From Celoporthe dispersa (taxonomy: Eukaryota > Ascomycota > Sordariomycetes > Diaporthales > Cryphonectriaceae), in the NCBI GenBank assembly GCA_016584495.1, contig WAID01000003.1, positions 3,596,001 through 3,660,000 on the forward strand: 64,000 nucleotides of DNA, read 5' to 3'. The notes beneath the pieces were generated by a model. It was not told the DNA's origin. It saw only the letters and a program-made list of their open reading frames with translations, and did no database searches. Numbering within the stretch: the stretch's first letter is position 1; each line of letters begins with the position of its first letter. This document shows positions 1 to 10,927 of the stretch, one piece after another. The position numbers were made by a program, and so were the translations under genes.

Positions 1-38
1 ATATCGACCCCAGATTATTGGGGTGAGCGCCCTCCTGA

Positions 39-41
<3 letters not shown>

Positions 42-75
<34 letters not shown>
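42..75. repeat. (CA)n microsatellite
   Basis: An uninterrupted CA dinucleotide run of about 17 units lies at the left edge of the window. It is a simple sequence repeat with no coding potential. I see no convincing gene between it and 806; the reading frames there are low-complexity and lack a recognisable domain. Confidence 0.95.
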
Positions 76-77
<2 letters not shown>

Positions 78-806
78 CTCCCTATCGACAATACCAACAC
101 CAACCGCCATCATCACCTAGTACGCGATGATAACTGTCAACGACGTCGTTCACAGTGAGACGCTCGGCCTCTCCCCAGCAGCTGGCTACCCACCAGTGAG
201 TGCATGGGGATCGGGATGTATGTGGCGGAACAGGAAATCCCGCCACCTCCACCGACGCCCGGACGCCACGGCATAGGGCAGTACGGATGGACGGTGGAAG
301 CAGTGGGGGTGAGCAGCTACCGGACAGGTAGATGGTGGGCTCGCGCTCGATCGAGTGCATGAGAAACAGGGGCCCTCGCGGAATGTCGCGAGTCGCCCGA
401 GAGCTGAGCTATCTCGGCTGTACGAAGGAGAAAAGGGGGAAATATGCATATATATGAATACATATAGATAGATGATACCCTCCCTCAAGGGAACCATGGG
501 CGTTAAATATACCCGATCACATTACGAGTCCAGGCGGTTCTGATCAGTACCATCTTAAATACCATCTTGTGCCCAGCCTCGTGATTGGATGAATCTCCAT
601 ATTAGCCAGACATACACACCCGGTGCCGTCAGGCTGCGCAGCCCTCGCACGGTAGAGCTAAGCTCCTCAGATGGAGAGCGCGAAGGCTCTTGCGCGCCCC
701 TTCTTGGCCTCATGACCCGTGGGGGGTGTGCTTGCGGCATTGCAAATCGCGGCGCGTCCGTCGCAGGAGTGTTGTTGGTTGGACCAGGAGCCCTCGCACG
801 GCAGCG

Positions 807-1367
807 TCAGTCCCCATCCTCGTCATCGCCATCGCCGCCGAAGCTCAGCTTGATCTTCTTGGCCTTCTTTCTGCCCTTTTCTGGCCCCTTGTTCTTCGCC
901 TCGCGTTTCTTCGGCGCGACCCCGGAGTCATCCTCGGCATCAGCACCAATCACCCTGCCCGCCTTACGCTTCTTCAGCCCTCCAATGGCAGCAGCTTCTG
1001 CATCCTTCGTCGTCTTCTTCTGCGCTTGCTCCCCGTCCTCCTCTTTCTCCTGCTTCTTATCCTTCTCCGACGGCCCGTCTGTATCGTTATCCCCCTCTAC
1101 GCCTCGGCCGCCGTCGTCCCTGCCCCCGGTGACCGTCCCGTCAACGCCCACCCTCATCCCCGACACAACATTGCCGTCGTCGTCAACGATCACAGGTGCA
1201 TCTTCAGCCTCCTCGCTCGCGGACCGCGGCTTGGCTGCCCTCCGGCGGGAGGCGAGGATGGGGTCGGGAGAGTCTCCGTCGACAGCATGCTGGCCCTTGA
1301 GACGGGCGAGAAATGGTGGGAGGGACTGGTCGTAGTGCAGGTTTTTGCCGGTGATCTTCTGGGACAT
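807..1367 (-). CDS. DUF4604 domain protein (KIAA1143-like)
   Basis: Single-exon, 186 aa. The N-terminus has the conserved KITxKNLxYD..LPPFLxRLKGQ pattern that defines the DUF4604 family (established family knowledge, from memory). The middle is acidic and disordered (Asp/Glu/Gly-rich, residues about 60-110). The C-terminus is strongly basic, with several Lys/Arg clusters (KKRKAGR, KKREAKNK, KGRKKAKKIKL), and ends in an acidic tail. This fits a small nuclear or nucleolar protein, but no molecular function is established for the family. The start is the only Met before the conserved KIT motif. The apparent plus-strand frames over the same bases are antisense shadows. It stands alone, with about 1.6 kb to the next gene. 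Confidence 0.85.
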   Translation of the reverse strand: MSQKITGKNLHYDQSLPPFLARLKGQHAVDGDSPDPILASRRRAAKPRSASEEAEDAPVIVDDDGNVVSGMRVGVDGTVTGGRDDGGRGVEGDNDTDGPSEKDKKQEKEEDGEQAQKKTTKDAEAAAIGGLKKRKAGRVIGADAEDDSGVAPKKREAKNKGPEKGRKKAKKIKLSFGGDGDDEDGD

Positions 1368-1920
1368 GGTCGGGGTCCTTGGAGGCTGTTGTGCCGGGGG
1401 ACGTGGCTTTGGGAAGGGGGGGAGGGCGGCAGACGCTTGGGGGTGTCTGGGAGGGTTGGTCGCGTAAGATGCAGGCGGAGTTTAACTGTTGCAATCTCGG
1501 GCACAGATTTGGCCAGGTCCGCTTAGCGCGACTTTCCAGCCAAGACATGTTTCGACCTCCAAGAAAATCTGCCGGTCTTCAAAGGAAAATTTATACTATC
1601 AGTCGATACCACTTCGACTGAATAAATCTGAATTGCATTTTCTTTTTAGAAATGAATGAAGTAAAACTGCAGGGGGAAAAAGTGTGTAGTAATTAGTGCA
1701 GTAAGCCTAGCATACTTAAGTACAGAGAGCATCGAATCAGGAGCCCTAGGCAAGGGCTCTCTGTGAATACAAGCGTGCCTGTGGACATACACAAAAGAAG
1801 AGAGAGAAAAGAAGAAGCTGCTAAGCGTCTGTCCTCTTATACAGTAACGGTGAGGCGATCCCCACAATTAGAAGCTCTTCATTAGACCTGCCACACCACC
1901 CACCACAACAGTCTCCTTTA
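1368..1920. other. Intergenic, promoter side of the DUF4604 gene
   Basis: No coding region is supported here. The first 150 bases upstream of the DUF4604 start are G-rich on the plus strand. From about 1620 the sequence becomes AT-richer. No tRNA or conserved motif was recognised. Confidence 0.6.
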
Positions 1921-2380
1921 TCTAACGGAGTGGATGCCGTGGCGGATGCGGCTTGCCGCTGGAGGCACGGCAGGGGCGAAGTGTTCAAAATACTGTTCCT
2001 CTAGAAATAATTCCTCGCCTCTAGTTAGTCGGACTGGAATTCCTCAGCGGGAATTGGTTAGAGCTCAGGTGATTAGGTATCTCCGTGGCTCCTCCCCCCT
2101 TATGAATAGCGCTTCAGGAGGAGGAAAGGATAGCATCATAGCTTCCTGATACGGAAAGTGAAGGCTGCCGCAGGCTATAAGTAAATAAAACTCTTGAATA
2201 TTAATAAATAAATAATAAAGCTATTCAGATATTTCCATTGCGCTTATCGTTATTATAGGTCCTTTGCTGCTGCATAATGCTTGCTAGACGACGAGTATGT
2301 ATAGTGATATATCTCCAGCCCAGCCGAGCTTGCAGCGGCAAAAGGCTTACTTCCGCTACAACATCCACTCCGTTGATCCT
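1921..2380. mobile_element. MITE-like element with long imperfect terminal inverted repeats
   Basis: The left end (1923-1977) and the reverse complement of the right end (2317-2377) match over about 55 bases. They share ACGGAGTGGATG exactly, then GT.GCGGA, then TTGCCGCTG and GC.CGGC blocks, with a small indel between. The enclosed 340 bases are partly AT-rich and hold no long frame. A short non-coding unit with long terminal inverted repeats is what a MITE or an internally deleted DNA transposon looks like. A target-site duplication is not clear: TA flanks the left end and TG the right. The transposon superfamily is therefore open. Confidence 0.6.
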
Positions 2381-2940
2381 TTGACCGCTCAACACCCCCG
2401 GCTAGCAATTAAATAAGCCTCCTAGGTTATAGATTTAGATATACGGAAATTTTGGCTTACTCCCATAGCTTGCGGAGGGCCGTAGTAAGGCAAACTGAGT
2501 GGAGCGGTCTCGTATATGTTCAACCTTGATACTGGTATCACAACTCAAAAACTGTAAATTTCACATACTATCAATATAGAACGCTGTTTTTTAACAATAT
2601 AAAAAAACTACTTGTGCTTAAATGTAGTAAACAAGTGGGGCGCAAACAGCTGATTTCAGGTAAGACTGCCTGCCACGTAGGTAAGCGCCCAGTCAGCAAG
2701 CCGTGGCTGTGCTCTGCAGAATGTTCTGTTCACGCCTGACCCCGCCCTGATACAGAAACATATTCCTATAAGGCTGGCGTCTGTTCTCGTGGTTTTCAAC
2801 AGCTTTGTCCTGTACCTCATGGTCGCCCTCTAGCATCAAGACCGTCCTCCTGAGGGCATCTCACGGGCGACGTCTCTGAGTGCTCAGCATCTTCAAAAGA
2901 CCAAGCAGATAGGCAGAGCAGCAGCACTTCATACCTTATA
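2381..2940. other. Intergenic, upstream of the NACHT gene
   Basis: Moderately AT-rich sequence with no supported gene. The last 150 bases before 2941 are the likely promoter or leader of the NACHT gene. Nothing else is recognisable. Confidence 0.5.
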
Positions 2941-5810
2941 ATGGATGCCATCACTGCAGTCGGTCTAGCCAGCAACGTGGCCCAATTTCTTGGACACGCA
3001 ATCACTGGACTGCGGCTGTTCAAGGAGATAATAAGCAACGCAGACGGCAAGCCAAAGCATATCAGCGAACTCGGGGTCATCACCAATCATATGACTGAGA
3101 CTTTGGGCGACATCAAGGAAACCAAGGCTTTAATCTCAGGGGACATCGGACAAGACAGGACCCTTGTGGGCCTTGTTGACAGATCCCTGGAATTGTGCAG
3201 GAAGGTCGACCAGATCCTCGAGAGTATCCATACGAAGCGCCTCAACGGAAGGCTACGCTACGTGGAAGGGGGCCTACAGAGCGGCGCGCGCCACGTACAT
3301 GAGGGAAGAGCTCGAACGGCTTTCGGTTCGCCTCCTCAATTTGCGGACAGAGGTTTCATCTCATCTCATCGTTCTGATTGAGTAAGTACTCCTCAGGTGA
3401 TGTCAAAAATCTCTAATCATCCTGTTGGGATTGCAATTAGCTGAACGTTGGCCAAGACAACAGCAACGTGAAATACAACAGAACTTGCGGAGGTTCTTTG
3501 ACGACACTAGCATCTACCGTGAGCTTTTCGGGCAACACATGGATAGCTCACTGCATTACCTCCAGAATATAGGAAAGAAGCTCGACATCTTGGCAGCTGA
3601 TAACAGCAGCTTGTGGGACAATGGCAGGGCTATCTTGAACTATGAAGATCTGCAGCCCATTGTGAACGAAGGGCCAGAGTCGGCAGCGTTACGTGCCTAT
3701 GTAAGCAACGTTGAGGAATTCTGCAGCATCAGCGTCGTTAAAAAAGGCCAAAGAAAAGCGGAAATCAATACTACAAACGCTCAACTTCGACCAGCTTCAT
3801 GAACGCGAGCTTTCAATTCCCGAGGCGCACCAGAAGACGTTCCAATGGATATTCAGCTCGAATGTGGACCAGGGGCGGAATTTTCTGGAGTGGCTTCGCA
3901 CCCAGAACGGGGTTTTTTGGATCCATGGAAAGGCAGGATCTGGAAAATCAACCTTGATGAAGTTCATCACCGGGCATAAGACAACAGACAGATGTTTGAA
4001 GGAGTGGGCGGATCCTCTCGCCTACAAGCTTGCAGTCGCGAAACATTTTTTCTGGAGTCCCGGAGTCACGATCCAAAAATCCCAGGAGGGCCTGCTCCGC
4101 TCCTTGCTTCTCCAGATACTTAACCAGCACCCATACCTTATTGAGTCTGTCTGTGAAGACCGTTGGCATGCCGACTATACCGAGAGCTTCACTCCTTGGA
4201 CCTGGGCTCGTCTGTTGAAGGCTCTGACGGCGGTGTCCCAGCAAGAGACTCATGGCCAAGCTTCCAAACCTGGCAGGGTTCTCAGAATTTGCCTCTTCGT
4301 CGACGGGCTGGATGAGTACGAGGGCGACCACACAGACCTGGTAGAGTTTCTTTTTCGCCTATCCAGATCGCCCAACGTCAAGATTTGCACATCAAGCCGG
4401 GCTTGGGTAGAGTTCGTGGATGCATTCGACAGCAGCCAATGGAAGTTCTGTATGCACGAACTTACGGGCTCTGACATCCGTCAGTTTGTTCAAGACAACC
4501 TGGAGGGAAATGCAAAATTCAAGAAGCTTCAGATCAGATCCAGGGATGCAGCATCCGACTTGATAAGGTGTATCATCAGCAGGTCCGAAGGAGTGTTTCT
4601 CTGGGTGTACTTGGTTGTTCGCTCTCTGATACGAGGCCTTCGGAATGAGGACAATCTCTCGACATTACGACAGAGACTAGATGGCCTCCCTTCGGACCTT
4701 GAGAGTTTTTTTGAGAGGATTCTCAACTCAGTGGAGGACATTTATCGGGAACGAGCAGCACGACTCTTTCTTACGCTTTCCTACGCCAGAAAATCGTTTC
4801 CCGTATTCACGTTTCTCTTCTTTAACTTCGACCAACAGCCTATCGAAGCCCAGGCACAGGAGCTAGCATTCCTCGGTGACTGGCCGGGTGTCGAATCTGC
4901 CCCTCTGGATGCCTTGTGGACCAAGAAACGGCAGCTGATTGCTCAGTGCAAGGACATGATTCACATCGCACCAGATTCCAATGCGCCACTGCTGTTTGGT
5001 GAGAGGGTAACTTTCTTGCACAGAACGATTGTCGACTACATCTATACGGAGCAGACCTCGGCATACTTGCACCAACTTGCCGGTGAATTCAACCCCAGGG
5101 AACTTCTCTTCGACGCATATCTCGGCCAGAGCAGAGCTCTGATGGGACAGCACCGTCTTTCTTACCTCAAGCCCTACCTTCGACAGTGGACTCTTGCCTG
5201 TTTATTTTACGCGTACGAAATTGAGGTCGCTTCGTCCGAACCATGTAAACAGGTGATTGAAGGTCTGGATGAGCTCGAGAAAATCGTCTCAGAAACATTC
5301 GCTAGGTGGGACTTTTCAGAAGGCGTGTTGACCATCTTGGGCGAGAAGTTTTCCACTTTCATCCAATTGGCTGCGAAATGCGACCTAGCGACCTATGTAC
5401 AGTACAGGCTGCCAGGTTTTACAGCCGATACACTCGACGAGGTCGCGCCAGGGTGGCGTTCACCGTATTCCATCGTACAAGATGCCGACTTCGAGCTACG
5501 ACCAAGCGAGAGCTTCTCCTGGAGAATTGGTCAGAGCACTCAGGCATTCGAGATGTGCACTCAATCACCCAGCAGCGCAGTCTCACCAGCCTTGGAGCGC
5601 GCAAATCCCTGGACGACTGCGCGAAGTTGGGGGATGTCCGCAGCATCAACAGAACATGCGGATTCGTCGACGAACCCGCACACTCCGCGGGACAAAGGAG
5701 AAGGAAAATCCAGGCCACTGCCATGTAGGTCTTTGACGACGACTGATCCGGGGGACCGGAGGAAGAAGCGTGGCAGGGTGTTGCGAAAAATAGTAGACAT
5801 TTTCCGTTAA
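2941..5810 (+). CDS. NACHT/STAND NTPase (fungal NLR-like), with a frame break in exon 1
   Basis: The N-terminus (MDAITAVGLASNVAQF...) resembles the helical N-terminal domain of fungal NACHT proteins. The NTPase core has a P-loop GKAGSGKS (nt 3927-3950), a Walker B-like CLFVDGLDEYEG (about 4289-4327) and an SPNVKICTSSR sensor segment. It is followed by a long helical C-terminal region and a basic tail, with no WD40 or ankyrin repeats. Two introns restore the frame: 3382-3456 (GTAAGT...AAG) and 3701-3758 (GTAAGC...AAG). These join ...VLIE to QQQREIQQN and ...LRAY to RKSILQTL. One break remains near 3250-3264, where the frame moves by +1 between ...LNGRL and ATWKGAYRA with no room for an intron. 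Family members act in nonself recognition or programmed cell death. That role is inferred here; the protein may be a recent pseudogene or carry a sequence error. Confidence 0.75.
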
Positions 5811-7059
5811 ACCCCCGCACCATGCTCCTTAGGATCTCAGAATCAACCTATCAACCCTTCCCATTTATTCTCCTTAGTTTGTGAAAATAACAATGAGCCC
5901 GCTGAAAGAGTTTTTATTGCAAAGATGTTCGTCCCATGGGCTGCTACTCTGCGTAAAGAGTATGTGAACCTCGCTTGACTTAATGACCCATAGTAGCTGC
6001 TGAAGATGAGCAATCTGGATCAGGTCTCGTTGGATTGTGTTGAATTCGAGGGCTGAGCATGCTGGGGCAGTCAAGCCTTGTTTGGATGTGAACTTGGTTG
6101 TTGAATTTTGTATAATTAAAATACATTAGCCACATTCATGGAACCAATTCACCACGTATTAATTAATCGTTATATGTGCGAGAACCTGCAGACACGCCGG
6201 CACTAGCCCAAGATAGATGGGAACAAAGACTTTCTGACGCAGTAGATTATTTGAAACAGAACGGCTGTGGGCGCTGGGGGCCTGGACCACGACTTATTAT
6301 GATTCCCTATTGTAAGACCGATGCAGATGTTGGGTAGATCTTTGCCCGTGTTCGGACCAATATGGCAACGACTCCAACGTTGGTCTGAGGGTATTCCATA
6401 TGTGATGACTTGACCCCCGCACAGCACTGCAGCAGCCAGCCGGCCAGCCAATCGAATCTGGCTATCATGCAGAGCAGATCTCATGGCCACGGAATATGCA
6501 GGAACAGGCGAACCATATCAGCACGTCGGAGTATCTGCTGCAATGGCACATAAGGCAAGGGTGCTGCTGACCTTCCCCCCAGTGGACCAGTCAGATTTAT
6601 GAAGTGCTCATCACTTTTTTTCATATAGCTGTTGTGTCACCTAATTAATTTATCCGGAACAACAGCAGGTGCCCGCTCAGGCCCTCGCCGCCACGGCGCC
6701 TCGAAGAAGCTACTCATCATGAGGGAGGGTGAAACGGCTCTCGCCGATTGGGGATGATCGATATGAGAGTATGATGAAATCCCACGTCATGCGTTCTAAT
6801 CCAGAATGAAAGGAAAAGAGGGAAAGAAAGAAACAGAGAGAGAGAATAGAATGCAGGGAGAGGGCGCATAGAACCTTCGAGGTTGAAACTTTCAACAGCA
6901 GGAGGATCCCGTCAACATCAACATCACTGGTATTCCTAGAGACTACTTGCGTTCCGGCAGCAGAACCCAGCGATTGAGATCGGGTTGCTTCTATCGCGGG
7001 TCATGCGCGAGCTACTTACTCTATCTGGACCGGATTTATCCCCTTCTTGAGACCCGCCT
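5811..7059. other. Intergenic between convergent NACHT and AKR7 genes
   Basis: The two flanking genes point toward each other, so this stretch should hold both 3' ends. It includes AT-rich patches near 6110-6180 and purine-rich runs near 6810-6850. No gene, tRNA or repeat is supported. Confidence 0.5.
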
Positions 7060-8468
7060 CTACTTGGCACCAGGGGCATACAGAGCCTGCTTTGTGTTGT
7101 AGTGGTATTTGACGGCCCCGTGCCAGTAAGGAACCATGTCGATCTTGGAAATCTGCCACGCCTCGTCCAGGCTCTTGATGACATCGTCCGGCAGCGGCCC
7201 CTTCTCGATGTTGTCGAGGTTGCTGCTCAGCTGTTCTCTGGAGCTCACGCCGATGATGATACCATCATTACCGTCCTTGATCTGGAGCTCAGAGTGGTGC
7301 ACCATCCACCTCAGCGCCGTCTCGATCATGGTCAGGCCGTGCTTCTCGACCGCCTCCTCGATCACCCTGAGCGCGTTGAACGTACTGTCACGATAGTACC
7401 TGGTAAGGGGGCTCCGGGTCAGCCAAGAACCTTTCGAGCGGAGGAGGAGGAGGAGGAGGGGGAGGGGGAAGACAAGACTTGTCGTCATGTGCAGGCAGCC
7501 GGCCACTCACCTCCCGCGATACATCCTGCCGCTCTGCGCAGTGTCTGAGAACCGTCCTTCGGCAGGGACCATGTCCTTGCTCTTGATCTTGCCAGAGAAC
7601 AATCCTCCCGCGATCGGGTTGTACACCACGATGGAGATCCCGTGGCGCCGGCAGACGGGGATGAGCTCGGTCTCGATGCCCCGGGTCAGAACGTTATACA
7701 TGCCCTGGTAGACTGACGGCTTCACCCAGCCGTTGTATTTGCACGTCATGCAGATCTCGGCCACCTCGAAGGAGGTGAAGTTGCTGATCCCGAGGCGAAC
7801 GAACTTGCCGGCCTTGTGGAGCTTATCGAGCGCCTCCAGGGTCTCGGCGAAAGGCGTTCCTCGATCCTGTGAGAGCAGCAGCAGCAGTCAGGACCGTTCT
7901 GTTCTCCCTTTCTTCTTCTTCTTCTTCTTCTTTGTCTTTCCTTCTTTCCTCTGTATTTTATGGACGAGACTGCTCGGGGAGGGGGAGTTGGAGGCACTCA
8001 CGGCGGCGTGGAGGTATAAAAGGTCGACACAGTCAGTGCCCAGCTCCTTCAAGCTCGTCTCAACGCTCTCAACCACCTTATCGGCGGCATTCCAGCCGGG
8101 CTGCGATGGATACTGAACCTTGGTTGCCAAGGTCAGGCCCCTCTCCTTCCAGCCGGCCTCGCGGGTGAAGGCCTCCTGCTTGCCGCCGATGTAGGCTCGA
8201 GCTGTGTCGACCTCACTATAGCCTCTCTGCTGGAAGAGGTCGAGGACCTTGCCATACTCCTCGGGAGACGTGATGCGGGCACCTGAGTGCGTGACGAGTC
8301 AGTGATGCTCCTCTCTCTCTTTCTTTCCCTCTCTCTCTTCTTGGCGGGGCCCTAGCTAGTAACCGGGGCAGTCACTCAGGTGGGAAACAGACCTTCTGAT
8401 TCATCAGGGCCAAAGGTCATGAGGCCTAGGATCACTCGGTGGGTTGGAGATGCAGCGACAAGAGGCAT
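7060..8468 (-). CDS. Aldo-keto reductase, AKR7 (aflatoxin aldehyde reductase) type
   Basis: NADPH-dependent cytosolic aldehyde reductase fold, 350 aa in four exons: 8393-8468, 8002-8282, 7511-7866 and 7060-7399. All junctions are GT-AG and in phase. The catalytic tetrad is visible as Asp51 and Tyr56 (DTARAY), Lys80 (LATKV) and His117 (LLYLHAA). Further conserved blocks are GISNFTSFEV, NPIAGGLFSGK, a Ser-Gly-Arg-Met-Tyr segment and a C-terminal IIGVSSREQL cofactor-binding stretch. The order and spacing match the AKR7 group, known for reducing dialdehydes and succinic semialdehyde; the natural substrate here is unknown. The Met at 8468 is chosen because it directly precedes the first strand (HRVILGLMTFGP). 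Intron 2 carries a CTT-rich tract. Confidence 0.9.
7908..7950. repeat. CTT-rich simple repeat inside an intron
   Basis: A run of TTC/CTT units lies inside intron 2 (7867-8001) of the AKR7 gene. On the sense strand it is purine-rich (GAA), so it is not the polypyrimidine tract of the acceptor. It explains the lysine- and arginine-rich or serine-rich shadow frames here. Confidence 0.8.
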
Positions 8469-9195
8469 CTTGGCGATATTTTATTCTTCTTCTTTATGGT
8501 GTATAGGTTGAGATTCTTCTCGTGTGGTTGTCTTGTTTTGTTCTACACTATCTCATCATGTCACTGCTGGCTCTTAAATGTGCTAGGTGTTTGATGAGTG
8601 GGGTTGGGGTTGGGGGGGGAATCGTGCCGGATTTAAACGCTACCAAGTAGCGAGGAGAGACGCAGGTGCCATGCGGGTATTGAGAGTCTCGCGTCGTCGA
8701 CCTCGGAGCTACGTCAAAACGGCGATAGGCAGTAAGGGGGTCCTATCACTGTTGGACTCAAGAATGATTGATTGCCATTCTTGGATCCAGCAGGTAAACA
8801 CATTGTTAACCTTACTAGGACGAGGAGCTATTCATCTAATACCACAGCATGCCAAGTACCGTACGTCAGCACATGGACCCGCTTCGCATCGAGTATTCCA
8901 GACTTCCGTCCCACACTCTCAAGATACAGCCCTCCTGGGTTCTCTATACGGCTCCTGAGTCACGACAAGGTCGGCAGGACCGCGCTCGCCAAACATCACG
9001 ATGAGCATTGTGGGCCATCCTGGCGTTGAAGAAGAAAAAAGACTTCTATGCACCTGCCCCAACCTATTCTACAACAGCCCGCCCCGCTGGTCCTCCGAGG
9101 CTCCTGAGAATCCACTCGATATCCATCATCCAAACGGGTCTTATTGTGAGAGTGTTGTCATACAAACCACGAGACCCTTTTTCCCTGCTAGTAGT
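8469..9195. other. Intergenic, AKR7 promoter and cox4 3' side
   Basis: Contains the upstream region of the AKR7 gene (from 8469) and the 3' side of the cox4 gene. A short G-rich run lies near 8600-8625. No additional gene is supported; the frames present are short and have no domain. Confidence 0.5.
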
Positions 9196-10147
9196 TTACC
9201 AGTACTCCGGCTTGACGAAGTTGCTGAAGTTCTTGGGCTCCTCGTAGCCATGGTGGTCGTGCCCGTGCCCGTGGTCGTCGTGGCCCTGGGGGCCGACGTA
9301 CTCCATCTTGTAGACGTTACCGCACTCAGGGCATCGCTCGACGGGTCGGTCGCGGGAGATCTAGTTCCACATCAGCATACGGCAAGCTCCTGTGCATCGC
9401 CCGCCTGATGATGTTGGGAGGACGTACGGTCAGCCAGATGACGCCGTGCGAGTCGACGGGGTGGCCGGTGCAGCCGGCGTACTGCTCCTCGCCGGCGGAG
9501 CGGACGAGGATGGGCTCCTTCATGGTGCCTTTCCGCGAGGCATCGAGGGGCCGCATGTCGAAGACGTCGACGCCCTCCATCTTTCCGAGGATTTCAAGAC
9601 GCTCCATACCGGTAGACTGCTCGAGATCGGTGGGAACGCTACCGGCCTTGGCACCGGGACCAACGAGGTCGTCAATGGTCTTGACCTCTGCCATGTCTGT
9701 CAGCCTCCCGTGTTCTCAATCGATGGGTCGCTCCTCTTCCGAGGTACTCGGGTCACGGGAAGGCCAGCCGGGCGTCCCTGGCTAGGGATGGGACGGGACA
9801 GGCTGGGGCTTAGGACGGCATACCGGACAGTTTCTGGACGGACTGCTCCTGGGACTTGGCGGGGGTCGCGTCTCCTGCGAAGACGACGTCAGTGGTGATT
9901 ATCCCGAGTGTGGACTTGCTGTGGCTATATGCGACATGGGCCCGGGACGATGAGCACTCGGCTGCGCCCATTGAGAGGCCACGGCGCGGGTGCCAATTGC
10001 CCAAGTGCCCAGTTGCCCAAGCCTTGACTGGCGCGGCATGCACCCCTCAAACTCACGGCGGATCATGGTGGTCGCGAAAGAGCGCCGAAGGACGGGGGCG
10101 ACGGCAGCTCGTCGGGCGACGGCGACGGCGGAGCGTTGCAGGAACAT
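9196..10147 (-). CDS. cox4: Cytochrome c oxidase subunit 4 (subunit Vb type), mitochondrial
   Basis: Nuclear-encoded zinc-binding subunit of respiratory complex IV, 191 aa in four exons: 10057-10147, 9824-9874, 9428-9696 and 9196-9360, all GT-AG and in phase. Residues 1-30 (MFLQRSAVAVARRAAV...RRSF) form an Arg-rich amphipathic presequence for import. The mature part has the diagnostic VGPGAKAGSVPTDLEQSTGMERL block and IWLTISRDRPVERCPECG. The four zinc ligands of the yeast and fungal family are at Cys123, His131, Cys147 and Cys150, with the +8 Cys-to-His spacing. The His/Asp-rich tail (GHDDHGHGHDHHGYEEP) before the terminal PEYW is unusually histidine-rich. Length agrees with fungal Cox4. This is one of the safest calls in the window. 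Confidence 0.93.
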
Positions 10148-10927
10148 GACTGTGGTGGCGATCGGTCAATTGATCGCACAGATCAAAGTCGAACTTGGTC
10201 TTTTGGGAGCGGGTTGAGTGGAGAGGTCCCTCGAGATCGGGTCTGGGCGTGTGGTGATCCGGGTGTGGGTAGGTAAGGTGAGGTTGTAGTCGCTGTCGAG
10301 GGATTTGGCGATGGCCTGATTTGCCTGACAGATGATTGCCGTCGCCGTCACAGCTCCTAGGAGCTCCATTTTTTGTCCCGGTAACGCACGGGCCACCCAC
10401 CTCCACCACGTGATGACCACCGCTACCGACACCATGCCTCCTAAACGACACCAGTAGACTACTTCACAGTATTCGTCACTTTTGGTGATACATGCCCAAC
10501 AATGACGCTTCTTCTTGGGCATCTCAAGGGCTCAATTTCTTCCTACTTTTCTGGGGATACTTCCTACCACCGTCTTCTCGGAGCTGGAGGAGGGAGTGCA
10601 GGCAACGAGCAATCAATATAATGCCATCGCCATGAACCAAAGCTGCAGACACACAGAGAACAAGTCATTTCCCGTCCCGATATCAGCATCTTCCATGATC
10701 GAACCAGTCCTCCATTTGAAAGGGGAGGACCTACGAGTCCCCCTCTGTATACTGACTAAGTGAAGATCGCCTTCCCCGGTCATAGTCCTCCATCCCCGCC
10801 TTCTTCGGCTATTCACATGCTCTTTGCTTAGACCACACCTCTGTCTGTATGCTTCTAACGAGTAATCTCTGATCGACGTACTCATCCACCCCCCAGCCTC
10901 CTGCACTCCGGTGTCCTGCCTTGACCC
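10148..10927. other. Intergenic, cox4 promoter
   Basis: Upstream region of cox4 followed by the 3' side of the coiled-coil gene. A 118-codon minus-strand frame (10166-10522) ends just upstream of cox4 but has no conserved pattern, and I do not call it. Confidence 0.45.

Noticed and set aside
82..497. Two overlapping minus-strand frames of 92 and 103 codons at the left edge
   Set aside because: Low-complexity, mutually overlapping and without any domain; the upstream CA repeat and context give no gene signal.
589..1526. Long plus-strand frames of 248 and 278 codons
   Set aside because: They are antisense to the DUF4604 gene, whose acidic/basic codons create Ser/Pro/Leu-rich open shadows on the other strand.
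10166..10522. 118-codon minus-strand frame upstream of cox4
   Set aside because: No recognisable domain; it overlaps the likely cox4 promoter and has no splice partner.
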